Under the pieces are notes generated by a model. That model worked only from the letters and a program-made list of their open reading frames with translations. It had not been told where the DNA came from and did not search any database. A stretch of DNA of 33,613 bases, from contig BFEA01000320.1 in the NCBI GenBank assembly GCA_003427395.1, forward strand, positions 1,542,285-1,575,897, in the 5' to 3' direction. Position 1 is the stretch's first letter, and each line of letters opens with the position of its first letter. Below are positions 1 to 11,150 of this stretch, one piece after another. The DNA is from Chara braunii (lineage: Eukaryota > Streptophyta > Charophyceae > Charales > Characeae). The translations under genes and the position numbers were made by a program.

Positions 1-78
<78 letters not shown>
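1..78. repeat. (AT)n microsatellite
   Basis: Uninterrupted TA dinucleotides from the first base to about position 78. The window starts inside the tract, so its true length is unknown. It is followed by a poly-A run. Confidence 0.98.
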
Positions 79-79
<1 letters not shown>

Positions 80-83
80 GGAA

Positions 84-345
84 AAAAAAATGTTATCCCG
101 GACATGTTCGCAAGCTGTTCGCACGAACGCGCGAACACATTAGGCGTGCTACGCAGGTTTACATAACATATATTTTTTTCAGATTTTTTTGAGAACTTTT
201 TTTTTTTTTTTTAATAATTTTATGTTCGCGTTCGGAGGGTTTTGGGTGCCTGTTCGCCTTCGGGCGAACATGTTCGCGTTCGCCTCCAAACGCTAACACG
301 GTGCTACGTAGGTTACAAACAAGATAACATGTTAATCTGCTCACG
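84..345. repeat. Degenerate ~150-bp direct repeat rich in TGTTCGC motifs
   Basis: Two diverged copies are visible. Both carry several GTTCGC/GCGAAC motifs, then a 'gtgctacg.aggtt' segment, then 'ataacat' (around 147-172 and 301-330). Poly-T and poly-A runs separate them. No reading frame looks coding. The copies are too diverged to give exact borders. Confidence 0.5.
251..270. other. Perfect hairpin with TTCG tetraloop
   Basis: Arms tgttcgcc (251-258) and ggcgaaca (263-270) are perfect reverse complements around a TTCG loop closed by a C-G pair, the classic very stable cUUCGg form if transcribed. It lies inside the TGTTCGC-rich repeat, so it may simply arise from opposing copies of that motif. 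Confidence 0.6.
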
Positions 346-370
346 AAACCCTCATATACATTCTCCATCT

Positions 371-1110
371 TACATGACTTATAAGACTCTATACATAATA
401 TTTTGAGAAAATAAAAGAACTACATATTTTGATTCCTTAATAAACGGTGCTTTGCTTGTTAGTGATTTTTTAGGGGAAAACGTGTTATTTTCCTCACCCA
501 TTCCAGTGGTTCTAAAAAATAACCTTTTTATTGAAGTTATTTTACTTCACGTAGAATCTTGATCCTACAGGAGACCTTAATACTGTACTTTTAGAATCTT
601 CAATAAATTTCGTTCAAACATGCGTTGCCACTTCTACGCACCCTTGTACGAGTACGGATTCGTACTCATGTACTCGTACGACGTACGCTACTCATACGCT
701 AGGAACCCTGTCCGATTTTTTAATATATAGATCCGAAATTGTTTTTATTTGTTTTCTCAAAATCTAATAAGAATTTTCAGATGATGCTAAAAAAAATGCT
801 ACTTTTTAAATTCCGAAGATACACAATTTGGCGTGCTCTCAGCGTGCCTGTGTTTTTGCATACTACTGATCTCAGTCTCCGTTGAAGTCGGCTCCAACTT
901 TCGTACTCCAATTGGTAAAGGCAGTGGCAACCGGCTAGAGGCTCACATGGTTTGGTTACCCTGTAGCCCTAAAGTTACTCTTAGGTTACTCTCAAGTTAC
1001 TCTCAAGATAGCAAGTGACTCTCGAGTTGGATACTCTCTAGTAATTACTACTTAGCAGCCACTCATTAGCAAAGACAAGAGAAATATCTGATTACCTACC
1101 GTGTAGAGTC
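371..1110. other. Spacer without recognisable gene
   Basis: AT-rich, with stops in all frames and no recognisable protein. The one structured item is an inverted repeat at 646-655 / 670-679 (gtacgagtac / gtactcgtac). Around 960-1020 there are several near-copies of 'agttactctcaag'. Confidence 0.6.
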
Positions 1111-1669
1111 ATGAGTGGAAACGAAGGGAATGGTCGGTTCGGCTTCAGAACCGGACCACCTCGTCCACCTCAAGGAAATGGTGGAGGATGGAACGGAAGA
1201 AATGAAGGCTAAGGAGGATCGAACACTAATGGTAGTGGTGGCTGGAACAACGGAAATGGAGGATGGAATAATGGAAACGGAGGAGGATCGGGGGGATGGA
1301 ATAATGGAAATGGAGGAGGATGAAATGGTGGAAGTGACGGAAACATTGGAGACAATGGAAATTGGAACAACGGAGGGGGGAATTGGAACGGAAATGGCGG
1401 AGGATAAAATAATGGAGGAGCAGGATAACGGAGAGGTTCTTTGTGCTACAGCGACGGCCAATTTGGGCACAACTCACGCGAATGTCAAGTAGCCCGGATG
1501 CATGTGCAAACACAACAAAGACAAGAGTGTTGAGTAATGAGATAGCGGAGTCTTTGAAAAGTATGGTGACTTTATGAAAAAGCAATTGGAAAAAAAGGAG
1601 GAAGAACAAAAGCAGAAGGAGGCAAATGAGAGGAAGAAAAAAGCGGAAGCCGGGAGAGCAACAAAATAG
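1111..1669 (+). pseudogene. Decayed Gly/Asn-rich zinc-knuckle and coiled-coil protein of retroelement A (gag-like)
   Basis: Reading from ATG 1111 gives a Gly/Asn/Trp-rich N-terminus (repeats like GNGGGWNNGN) interrupted by in-frame stops. It runs into a zinc-knuckle remnant at 1444-1485 spaced C-x2-D-x4-H-x4-C, where the second Cys (codon 1453) has become Asp. After a frame change comes a Lys/Glu-rich stretch (about 1575-1666) predicted to form a coiled coil, ending at TAG 1667. This order, Gly-rich region, CCHC knuckle, coiled coil, fits a nucleic-acid-binding ORF of a retroelement. It lies on the same strand as the RT remnant starting near 2.8 kb, so I infer both belong to one decayed element. 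The stops, the frameshift and the lost metal ligand make it a pseudogene. Confidence 0.6.
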
Positions 1670-1849
1670 GAAGCGAATATAATAACGTTAGTGCCCCTAG
1701 AGAAGAAGAAGGAGATTGATTGATTGATTGGTCTGTCGGGATGGATGGATGGGTGGCGACGGATGTAGGAGGAAAAAAAAAAAAAGAAAAAAAAAGAGGA
1801 GAGTGGGGGCTCTCACGTCTCAAACAAGGGGATTTAAGTTTGCGGCGAG

Positions 1850-2552
1850 ACGGAGGAGGAGGAGGAGGAGGAGGAGGAGGTCCCGATCGAGGAGGAGGAG
1901 GAGGTCCCGATAGAGGAGGAGGAGGAGGACGAGGAGAAGGAGGTCCCGATAGAGGAGGAGGAGGACGACGAGGAGGAGGAGGTCCCGATAGAGGAGCAGG
2001 AGGTCCCGGTAGAGGAGGAGGAGGAGGCGGAGGTCCCGATAGAGGAGGAGGAGGAGGAGGAGAAAGAGGGAGAGGAGGTCCCGATAGAGGAGGAGGAGGA
2101 GGAGGAAGAGGAGGAGGAGGAGGAGGAGGAGGAGGTCCCGATAGAGGAGGAGAAGGAGGTCTCGATAGAGGAGGAGGAGGAGGTCCCGATAGAGGAGGAG
2201 GAGGTCCCGGTAGAGGAGGACGAGGCAGAGGTCCCGACAGAGGAGGAGGAGGAGGAGGAAGAGGAGGAAGAGGAGGAGAAGGTTCCGATGGAGGAGGAGG
2301 AGGCGGAGGCGGAGGAGGAGGAGGAGGAGGAGAAAGTGGTGGTGGAGGAGGAGGAGGAGGAGGAGGAGGTCCCGATGGAGGAGGAGGAGGAGGAGGAGGT
2401 CCCGGTAGAGGAGGAGGAGGAGGCGGAGGTCCCGATAGAGGAGGAGGAGGAGGAGGAGGAAAAGGGAAGAGGAGGCCCGGATAGAGGACGAGGAAGAGGA
2501 GGAAGAGGAGGAGGAGGAGGAGGAGGAGGAGGTCCCGATAGAGGAAGAGGAG
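1850..2552. repeat. (GGA)n minisatellite with interspersed ggtcccgatagagga units
   Basis: About 700 bp of nearly pure purine strand. Variable-length (gga)n runs are punctuated by about 18 copies or variants of ggtcccgatagagg (e.g. 1880, 1903, 1942, 1981, 2032, 2078, 2133, 2182, 2369, 2428, 2531). Open frames through it (Gly-rich with PDRG on +, Pro- or Ser-rich on -) are by-products of triplet periodicity and are not called genes. It sits between the two coding remnants of element A. Confidence 0.95.
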
Positions 2553-2805
2553 CAGTGGCCCCCCCATTGAAACCCCCCAACCACCCTGCCCACCCCTCCC
2601 CACACACACCCCAAACCCTGTTTCTATTGTTTTTTTGGTTTTTGACACTTTTTTATCAGAATGCTCTCAATGTTTTTTTGGAGGGTCCCCTGGCAGTACG
2701 TTGACCCCCCCCACTTTTTTTTTTTTTTTTTTGTGGCAACGGACAACTTCCCCCCAAACATCTCCCGGAGACGTCCGGGGGAGACGTCTCCCCATCGCAC
2801 AGTTG

Positions 2806-5215
2806 GTAACGTAGGTTGTAATAAAAATATTGTCGTACCTATATCTTTTGTTCCTACTCTAGACTTATCACACGTAGAAAAAAGATTTATTAAAAGATGG
2901 ACACCTACACTAAATTCCAGATGTCGTAATCATACCTCTGTAAAGAAAAAGAAAAACCGAAAGGGGAGGAAAGAACGTAAAAAGTATAAACGACCAATCG
3001 TTTTCAAGATAGAGGACCTAGAATCCGTTAATCTAGCTGATATATGTAAAGCTGCATCAATAGGAAACAAAATTATATCTTCGTATGGAGGAAAGTTTTG
3101 GGTGTCAGAACGAAAAGTCGAGATAAGGGAAATTGGACAAAGTATTTTTTTAAGAGATATTTTCACTATCACGCTAACCAAACTTAAAGAAGATCCGAAA
3201 AAGGGAGGAAATTTCACACTCCGTACTTTGAAAGGAGGTACTATATCTAAATGAAACAAAAAACTTAAAGATGACTTGCATAAGCTATTAAAGAACTTGT
3301 GAGCGAAGAGAAAGCTTTATAAACTATCTTTAGAGGAATTGTTGGAACTCTTTCTGGCGACGAACCTTTTTTCACAAGTGATTTGTCGCAATAATCTGAG
3401 AGATGTAATTAGCGGGGTATTATGAAATAAATTTGGTTTTAATACGAGTAGGAAACATTGTGTGTCAGTAACTTACGATGTAAGTTTAAATAAAAGAGGA
3501 CTAAGAAGAATTATGACGGATCATTTGTTAAATTGCCTTCCTCTTGCTGAAGCTGCTTTCATGTGTAAGAAAATCACAACTGTCTGGCGAAAAAAACAGA
3601 TCAGTCGCTGATATTCTTCATAACCACCGGAATGTAGCACAAACACCGGTGGGAGTCTGCACATGTGTGGAATGAAAACTCCCGAAAAAAAAAGGACACG
3701 TGTTATGCAGGGTGAGTCAACAAGAAGGACTAGATTTTTTTTGTAAAAAATGTTAGGAATAATATTTTTTTGAATCAAAAGGGAAGAGAGAAAAAAATTA
3801 TAACTGAACTGAACGATGCATTGATGAAAATGAGAGTAAATATATCACTGATGATGAGAGATGTGTTGAGATGCTTTAAAACTTTATGCTTTTCAAGTAA
3901 CTTTGAAAAACGTTCAACAGACTTTTTAAAATAATTGGGGAAGGATTTTGTATTAATATCAATTGATAAAAATCCTTACGCATAAAGCATGATGGATGTT
4001 TTTGGGGGAAATAAAAGTTTTGCCACTAAATGGAGACGTGAAGTAGAAATTCTAGGAAAAAACGAGAAAGACTACAAAAAGGCTGACGTGACGAATATAG
4101 AAAAATGAGACGGATCAAGAAAATGTGGAAGAGCCTACATACTTCCTAAAAATAAGGACTTATACAAATTTTGACCCATTAGCCCATCCTTCTCTGAATC
4201 CTCACGATCAGTCGGAAGCCGCGTAGCCCGCACTTTAGACCATTTACCATTTCTCCTACCAAAGAACATGCACTTTAACATAAAATCTACAATTTTTAAA
4301 TTTAATATACTTGTACGTAAAGTAACTGAAATTAACAATTGGACGTAAAAAAAAAAGAAAACTAATGTGTGCCTCCTTCGATATAAAGAAAATGTTCAAC
4401 AAATTACCTCATAACTCTGTCCTGAAGGTACTTGACTAGATATTTCGTTTCTATGAAGAGAAAAAGAAAAGTGTGCTAATAGTAAAAAGAAGAGGGAAAA
4501 AAACTTATTTTTCACTAAAGAATGAAAATACAAACCCACTTATTATCTGGTTTAATGATATTTGAAATATGGTAAACTTTGAATTTCAGAACACGTACGT
4601 TATGGCAGCAGACCGACTAATCAGACAAACAACGAGAATTTCGATGGTTAAGAGTACAAGCCCTCCACTAGCTTATATCCCATGTGCCTATAATGAATAT
4701 TATTTTTTGTCTACTAGTCTAGGGAACAACAAAAGCTAGTAAAAGGGACACGATCAATGGACGACGTATCAGGGGAAGGGAGATGACCAGAATGCGATCG
4801 ATATCATCGACCAATGTTCATCAGCTTATGATAAACTTTAAGCACTAATACTAGAAAGAACAGATGAAGGAAATGGTGAATGTGAATTTCTAGGTACGAA
4901 AATCACAGTGGAAAAATAACATAAAGTGACGACCAAGTTAATCCGAAATATGGAAAGATAAAAGTAAACTTACCTTCAAAACAATCAAGGACTTTAACTC
5001 CTACTCGTCAATTCCACAGAAGAAAGCCGTTATACCACGCAGCCTCCATCGTATATACCAGATGACCTCAAAAGTGGAACGAGGAGAGTTGGGAATACTT
5101 ACCCTAAAAAGACCATTGAGATTGCAAAATTACCTAGAAAATTACTTCGAAGACTGCTTGGGTAAGTTCATCAGAAGAAGGACACCATCATGGCGACTGG
5201 TGAAAACTATTTATC
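2806..5215 (+). pseudogene. Decayed reverse transcriptase of retroelement A
   Basis: Many stops and frame changes, but RT landmarks appear in order. An upstream domain runs to about 3250 (basic segment, then SYGGKFWVSERKVEIREIG). An RT fingers-like segment GRAYILPKNKDLYKF...PISPS lies at about 4126-4185. Motif A-like CASFDIKKMFNKLPHNSV lies at about 4366-4420. A motif B-like ISMVKSTSPPLAYI lies at about 4630-4675, with the expected Gly changed. Motif C is GKGDDQNAIDII at about 4773-4810, keeping the DD pair. Thumb-like sequence with PRKLLRRLLG continues to about 5160. The layout resembles single-ORF RTs of Penelope-like or related non-LTR elements. Clade is uncertain, and I see no GIY-YIG endonuclease. 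No intact copy could be made from this sequence. Confidence 0.7.
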
Positions 5216-6180
5216 TTTTATCCTTTTTTTTTTTTTTCAAATTTTTCGAAGTTCCGGATCTCTTCGGATTGTTTTCTTGGATTTTTTTTTTCTTCAGATT
5301 TTTTCCGGAATTTTAAACCAAGCACCCCAGTTTTTTACGAGGAACTCTAGAATGGACTGTAAAAACTATTTATTTCGATAAAGACAAGCACTGGCATGAT
5401 GGGCCGGGAATCTCCGCTGGATAAATAGATTTCAAAAATCATCTTTAAAAATGTTTATCGGAAAAATACGAGTAACAGGCTCTGATGTACGTACCTCGTT
5501 TCATAGATTTTGACGCAAATAAGTCTGAGCGAAGTTTCTGACGGATCCTTTTTTCAAGATTTTTTGGGCATTTCAGACTTTATATTTTTAGACTTTTTTT
5601 CGAACTTTACATTTCAGACTTCTTGGACTTTACCTTTCGGGCACTAATTCTTTGATCTTTTTTTGGCTTTTATTTATTCTCGGACCTTTTTTGAATAAAC
5701 GTGTTACCAGGAAACTGAAACTACGCGGATAGAGAAGTACCAAGGAATCACAGCGTACCCTAGGTTACCAGCCCGAACGTTCGTGACCTTTTTTTGTTCC
5801 GGGTTGTCCGATCAGACAACTCCGCCGATCGTCTGAGAGAGGCCCACTGTCCAGGCTGGTTAAAAATCGGCTTTGGGGTCCAATCAGGTTTTTGGGCCTG
5901 CGGGGGTGTGGTTTAAGGTACGTAGTACCCCTGCTTAGGTTGGGCGATTTTTGTGTGGCCGGTAGGGCCTCCAAACATTAAAACGAAAATGGCCCGGTCT
6001 GGGCCGTCCGATCTAAGAGATCTACAACCCATATCGGGCCAAATTTGAATTTGAACTGCGCCCCCGACCACCGTCTGCCCCCGCGCGATTTAGGCATGTT
6101 GTGGGAGTTGGACGTTGTCAAAATTGTGCGCCAACGGCCACGACCCGACACGTGTTCGAACCCCCATGCAGGTGCGTACC
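5216..6180. other. Non-coding spacer, T-rich then GC-mixed
   Basis: Poly-T-rich to about 5700, possibly the 3' flank or tail of element A. The rest has mixed composition, and I find no convincing reading frame on either strand. Confidence 0.5.
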
Positions 6181-6460
6181 ATCCTCCTTCCTCCTCCTCC
6201 GTCTTTCTCATCTCTCTCCTCCTCCTCCTCCTTTCCGTCTTCTTCCTCCTCCTCCTCCTCCTTTTCCTCTATCTCTTCCTCCTCCTCCTCCTCCTTTCCG
6301 TCCACTTCCTTCTGCTCCCCCCCTCCTCCTCCTCCTCTTCTTCCTCGTGCTCCTCCTCCACCTCCTCCTCCTCCTCCTCCATCACCGCCGTTATTCTCCT
6401 CCTCTTCTTCTTCGTTGTTGTCATCCTCCTCTTCCTGTTCCTCCTCGTCCATCGTTGCGG
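6181..6460. repeat. (CTC/TCC)n pyrimidine tract
   Basis: About 280 bp of imperfect CCT/CTC/TTC triplets, almost pure pyrimidine on +. Long open frames through it in several phases are low-complexity artefacts. Confidence 0.95.
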
Positions 6461-6466
6461 CGTCTC

Positions 6467-6469
<3 letters not shown>

Positions 6470-6544
<75 letters not shown>

Positions 6545-6562
6545 GTGGGTGTGTGTGTGTGT
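6470..6562. repeat. (GT)n microsatellite
   Basis: About 45 GT dinucleotides with two interruptions (a C at 6540 and GGG near 6547). It follows the pyrimidine tract almost directly. Cys/Val and His/Thr open frames here are artefacts. Confidence 0.98.
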
Positions 6563-7543
6563 AAGCAACACGGCTATCCCATATCGATAACGAAATAGGA
6601 AACAAGACTTGTCATAACTCATCGGGAACCCGTTTTTTATCAGCTAGCCGATAGGGGCTATGGATAGCAGCAGCAGGGGATGTTGCAGATTTTATTTTGC
6701 GGGTTATATGGGGGGAGTTAGATGAGGGAGGAGCAAAAGATTAGTTGATTAGTGTTAGCGGGTTAGCAGTTAGGAATGGGTCGGAGCCCAGCCATAGGGT
6801 GGGTGCACGCCCTAAAGCGCGCTTTTTGCCGCTTAACACCCATAGCAGCTCATCAAAGGGATTAGCATTGTATTAGCTCCTGTTAGTATAGGCGGGTGCG
6901 TAGGGGAGGGAGAAAGGGTGTAAGGTAATGCAACCGGGGAAAAAAAAAGGGGGTTTGTTTTAGAGGTCCATACCTGAGATGTCATGTTTGGTGCCGCCGG
7001 GCAGTCAGTCGCCGCCATAGCTCACAGCGAGTCTTGTGCAGCGCGGAGTCAGGTAGCTTGCACGCAAGCACAGCGGTCAGTGTACTGTACGCATGCTATA
7101 CCAGGCACAGGTATGGGATCAGCTTAGAGATTGCATCCCTGTGCAAAGGTAGGGCAAGAGGAAGGGCGCAGCAAGCAAGCTTAGCTGCAGGAGTCCGATG
7201 AACATGCACGAGCGCAGTGCTTCGTGCGCATAGTAGCAGTAAACGTGCCCGTCTGCGTGTAGTAGTTGTTGTATGGGGTGTGCTAGCAAAGTATATATCC
7301 TAAAATACGTCGTGGAATGGTTGTAAGCTTTTGGTTTTGCGGGGATGGAGTAGGACTGGGAGTGTGAGCGTGGCTCCATTTCGGAGGGGTTGGGGTTGAC
7401 TTTTTTGCGGATGGGGAGAGTCGGGGGAGTGGATGCAATTTTTGGATCGTCCTGTATATGGGGCGGCGATTGGAAAGGGTTGTTTACTTCGGTAAGGGAT
7501 TGCTTCAGCCATGGCTGCATACGTGCTAATTCGCATTGTGGAT
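6563..7543. other. Spacer without supported gene
   Basis: Mixed composition. A 133-codon open frame on the - strand (7520-7119) and a few shorter ones exist, but none shows a recognisable domain or supporting context, so none is called. Confidence 0.5.
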
Positions 7544-7743
7544 GGGGTGAGGGAGTACTGCGAGAGGTGAGTCATGCGATCCTTCTGTCTTAGTTGTTGT
7601 CGCAACTTGTCGGTTTGCTAGCGCCGTTTCCGTCTTTGTTGCGAACGGGGTGAGGGAGTACTGCGAGCGGTGAGTCATGCGATCCTTCCGTCGTAGTTGT
7701 TGTCGCAACTTGTCGGTTTGCTAGCGCCGTTTCCGTCTTTGTT
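7544..7743. repeat. 103-bp tandem duplication
   Basis: Two adjacent copies, 7544-7646 and 7647-about 7743, each starting ggggtgagggagtactgcgag and running to ccgtctttgtt. I count only about three substitutions, so this is a recent local duplication. Confidence 0.9.
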
Positions 7744-8560
7744 TTTGCTAGAGCATCAGAGCGTACATGGTGTGGGTTCCTTTGTCGTTTTGGGAGATGG
7801 TCTGGCTATGGTGGAGGATGGATGCGCCACAATATGTCTGTCCTGTTTGCTTGTCCATTTGTCCTGTAGTGTGTAAGGTGCGTCGTTTCTAGGTAGTGCC
7901 TTTTAAATAGCGTTTTTGCATGTGCTCCGTACGGTACCCAAGTGAGAGCGTCCTTTCACAATTTTACGACCTGCGAGCATTGATCTTATTTTCTTTTGTT
8001 GTTTGTTTTCGTGCAGTGGGTGGGGGGTCCTATTGACCCATAACAGGAATGTAAGGGGTATCTCTCAAGATATATGGGTGTACCGGTTTACTGTTTCCGC
8101 TGCATAAGTTTGCTCCCCGGGATCCTGCTTCAGGGGTGGTAGCTTGTAATTAGCATGTATTTATAAAGGGGGTATATATTGCTGAAAAAGGTCTAAACTT
8201 TGCGAATTTTACAGGGTCAATTCTTATTTTATTTTTATTATGAATATTTAATGTAAAGAAGTTGTTCTCCGGGTCATTTTATGTGTAAAATTTAAAACAA
8301 TTATCTGTTATTTTTTAGCTAATTAATATTATATATATTTTTATAAAAAAAATATTATATTTTTATTTATATTTAATTATTTTATTCTTTTATTATTATT
8401 TTAGTAAGATTTTTTTTTTTCATTCTTTTATATTATTATTTTTTTAAATGAGATATATCATTATTTGTTGCTTTTATCTTTAAAAAGTTATATATATACT
8501 AATTATTTTTAAAGTTATTATATGTGTTTGTGTGTGTGTGTGTGTGTGTCCCTCCCCGTT
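7744..8560. other. Spacer; AT-rich from about 8160
   Basis: No supported gene. From 8160 to 8520 the sequence is very AT-rich, then there is a short (GT)n run at about 8525-8550. It could be the 3' untranslated or flanking part of element B, which is read on the - strand. Confidence 0.45.
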
Positions 8561-8610
8561 CCCTCGTGATGGAGGTTCGGGTGGGGTAGGTCGTTTTTAA
8601 TTAGGATTAA

Positions 8611-8636
8611 GGACCTACCCCATCCGGGGTAGGTCC
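8611..8636. other. 11-bp perfect hairpin in a cluster of inverted repeats
   Basis: ggacctacccc (8611-8621) and ggggtaggtcc (8626-8636) are perfect reverse complements around the loop atcc. A further copy of ggggtaggtc at about 8583-8592 and related ggttcgg/ccgaacc segments at about 8576 and 8642 allow alternative, longer foldings. It lies downstream of the RT B stop on that gene's strand, so it may be a 3'-end structure of the element. Confidence 0.6.
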
Positions 8637-8969
8637 TCCATCCGAACCATGCCAGTTTTCTTGGCATATACACACGCACATATGCACGTTGACTTTTCTC
8701 TACTAGCGGTTGTGTTGGAGTTACACTAGTTGTTCTTTTGGTATGGGCAGGTGATGCGGTTGGTAGCTGCAGGGTTGTTGGCGTTTTTGCAGTTTGGGAG
8801 TGTTTATGTGTTAATTGAACTTAATTCTTTTTTTTTTTATGTTTTTTTTGGGGGGGGGCATAGTTTATTTCGGTCATGAATGGTGGGGGTCTAAACATAT
8901 TTGTGATGATTTAGTTGTAGTGAAGTTGATTGGCTTGTTGCATTATTTCTACCTAGTTATTTATGGGGC

Positions 8970-10967
8970 TTAGTTATCATGGGCTATTTGAAGTTGTTTG
9001 AGTACATCTTCCGTGCAACAGCGGAAGGGTTGGTAGTCATTTGGGTGCTGGAGAATCTTTTTGACGATCCCTACCAGTCTATGCCTAGAGAAGCCATTAT
9101 GTGCCAAGCAGTTAATGGTTTTGCTTATTTCGATTTCCATGTGCTGGGGTTCAGATTCGATTACCATGATTGTGATGATTTGGGGTATTATAAGGTTGAG
9201 GCCCTTGAGGGACTGCTGTGCTGGTCTGTTGGAGTGTGCTTGGATAACCCTAGTGATGGGGAAGTTTAATTCTTTTCTTTTGTCGAATTTGTATGTTTTG
9301 TATTGTCCAGTTAGTGTATTGGTGATTTGAATCGTTGTGTTTAGGAAGTTAGTCTTGGTTCCGACGAGATTGTCATTAATTTTTGTCTTTTTAGGAGTTT
9401 GCTCATTGAGAGTGATTAGCTGCAGAGGGTATAAGTAGTATTTACTCCTTGGGCTGGTGATTTCAGGGTCGAGGAATTCGTGTATTATTGGGTTGTTAAG
9501 GATATGGAAGTCATCAAAGTAGCGGAATACATGCTGGAACAAGTGTAGGAGGTGTCTGTTAGTTTTGTGGATCATTTTTTTCATGAACCTATACTCGTAT
9601 TTGAAAAAGTAAATGTTACACCATACTGGCAAACAACTGACTCCTATGGGAATCCCCAGGGTCTGTTTCCAGACTCTGTTGCCAAAGGAGGTGTAGTCGT
9701 TGGAGATTAGCCAGCAGTTGATCGTGATAACCATCTTATCAGTAAGCGAGAGGTATCCATTAGGGGGGTGGTTATACCAGTCGCAGGTAGGTGTGAGCTG
9801 GTCACCTTTGTAGTAGAATTTGAAGGCAAGCTATACAGCGGGTCCAAAGGTCTTCTTTGCATGTTGGAAGGCTAGCTTAGTAAAGAATTGAATTGCATTG
9901 GGGAGTCCATCCGTGCTGTCATCCCAGCGTATGGTTTCGTAGCATCTTGTAATGTCAGCAGTAAAAACCGCAGTTGCTTGGTGGGGTAAGTTGTAGACGT
10001 AGTCGGCTGTCGAGTCAATGGGCCACCAGTAGGGTACTTTCAGGTTATTTTCTGTGAGAGTTTGTTGCGTGAGGTTTCCACAGTGAATTTTTACTACTCT
10101 AATTAGTGTCTTGAAAATGGCAGCCGCGAGGTCAGCCAGAGGAGAAGAGATTATGTCTGACGCGTTGGTCAGCCAACGGAATGAATTTTTGTGTTTCTTG
10201 TATGCGGCAAACAGGTAAGGAAGCACCCTTTTTCTGGTTGGGATGTCTGGAAAGGTTGAGATAAGCTCATCTTCTAATTGGTTTAGTAGCTCGTTTGGTG
10301 ATATTGGGCACGGTTCAAAGTCGGGACTAGAGAGTCCATGCAGGGCGAGGTACCTTATTAGATTAATACAGATGATCACTGGTGTGCTCGGGGCTTTGTC
10401 AGCCCCGGAAATGTAGAAGTGCCTGGTGAGGAAGTCGCTTTCGTGTTTGATTGCATGGTCGCGTATATTAGCTTCTTTGTGCATTTTGTAATCTGCAGTA
10501 TTGCGCACAATGGTGTCGGTGAATTCTTTGCTAGCTTCTTGTATATGGTTATTTACGAACGGCACCCCGTTTTTCTCTGGAATGGCTGTGAGGTTATTCC
10601 ATACCTGCTGTGCGGCTGTCAGGACGTCCGTTAGTTTGAGGGTTTGCAGGAGGATACGGTTTAACCCGCATCGGGCCATTTTTTGGAGTTCTTTATTGGT
10701 GATTATGTTTAAGTCTAGTGTGATGACATGTGTAGCCTCATCTCGGGGTAACAGTTCTGGGGGCAGAGGGTTAGAAAACATGACATATCTTTGGTGTTGG
10801 CAAAAACAACTTCCTTGTAACTGGCTCAGCCAGTCCACAAGTTCAAAGTCCCGGAAGACGGCAGCAGGTTTGTCTAAGGTTTTGGCGATATGGTCGTTGT
10901 AGGTCCATGAGAATGTACATTTGGCGAGGAGGGGTAACGCATTGGGGTTATGTTTTCCAGAATTGTT
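8970..10967 (-). pseudogene. Reverse transcriptase of retroelement B, one in-frame TAG
   Basis: One reading frame of 666 codons on the - strand, open from 10967 to the stop at 8970 except for a single TAG at 9833-9831. RT motifs appear in order: motif A AVFTADITRCYETI at about 9971-9930; motif B QTLGIPIGVSCLPVWCNIYFF at about 9665-9600; motif C FRYFDDFHILNN with catalytic YFDD at 9521-9510; then a Lys/Arg-rich thumb-like C-terminus. The N-terminal ~290 residues contain conserved-looking segments such as SDFLTRHFYISGADKAP and FRWLTNASDIISSPLAD. An upstream stop lies at 10970-10968; no ATG obviously sets the start, and 10838 begins with GTG. The catalytic aspartates are present, so apart from the TAG and an uncertain 5' end it is well preserved. 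Clade is uncertain: Penelope-like or a related single-ORF RT is plausible. No endonuclease domain is evident. Confidence 0.8.
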
Positions 10968-11150
10968 TCAAAGATTCTCTTGAATTTGATCATATCCATC
11001 ATTCGATTTCAGTTGTGGCAGGGATTATGATTTTGTCACTTTCTCTGCTGATCTTCCATCCGAGTCTTCCGTCCTCCATGGTGTGTAGTCGCTGTACCTG
11101 CACACATAGCATTTCACCCGTATTTAAGGGTTTTTCTTCGAAAAAGTGTA
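10968..11150 (-). pseudogene. Possible broken N-terminal extension of RT B
   Basis: Upstream of the RT B frame, other phases hold short peptide-like runs (one starting MMDMIKFKRIFETILENI at about 11008, one starting MEDGRLGWKISRESDKIII at about 11079). They could be the frameshifted beginning of the same protein or leader sequence. They directly adjoin the tandem repeat block. Confidence 0.3.

Noticed and set aside
1572-2704. Long Pro-, Ser-, Leu- and Gly-rich open frames on both strands
   Set aside because: All run through the GGA minisatellite; triplet repeats keep every phase open. No independent coding evidence.
6045-6622. Open frames of Ser/Pro/Leu runs and Cys-Val or His-Thr runs
   Set aside because: Products of the (CTC)n and (GT)n tracts.
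7119-7520. 133-codon - strand frame as a gene
   Set aside because: No domain, unremarkable composition, no neighbouring support.
8979-9330. + strand frames over the RT B region
   Set aside because: Antisense shadows of the RT, whose motifs are unambiguous on the - strand.
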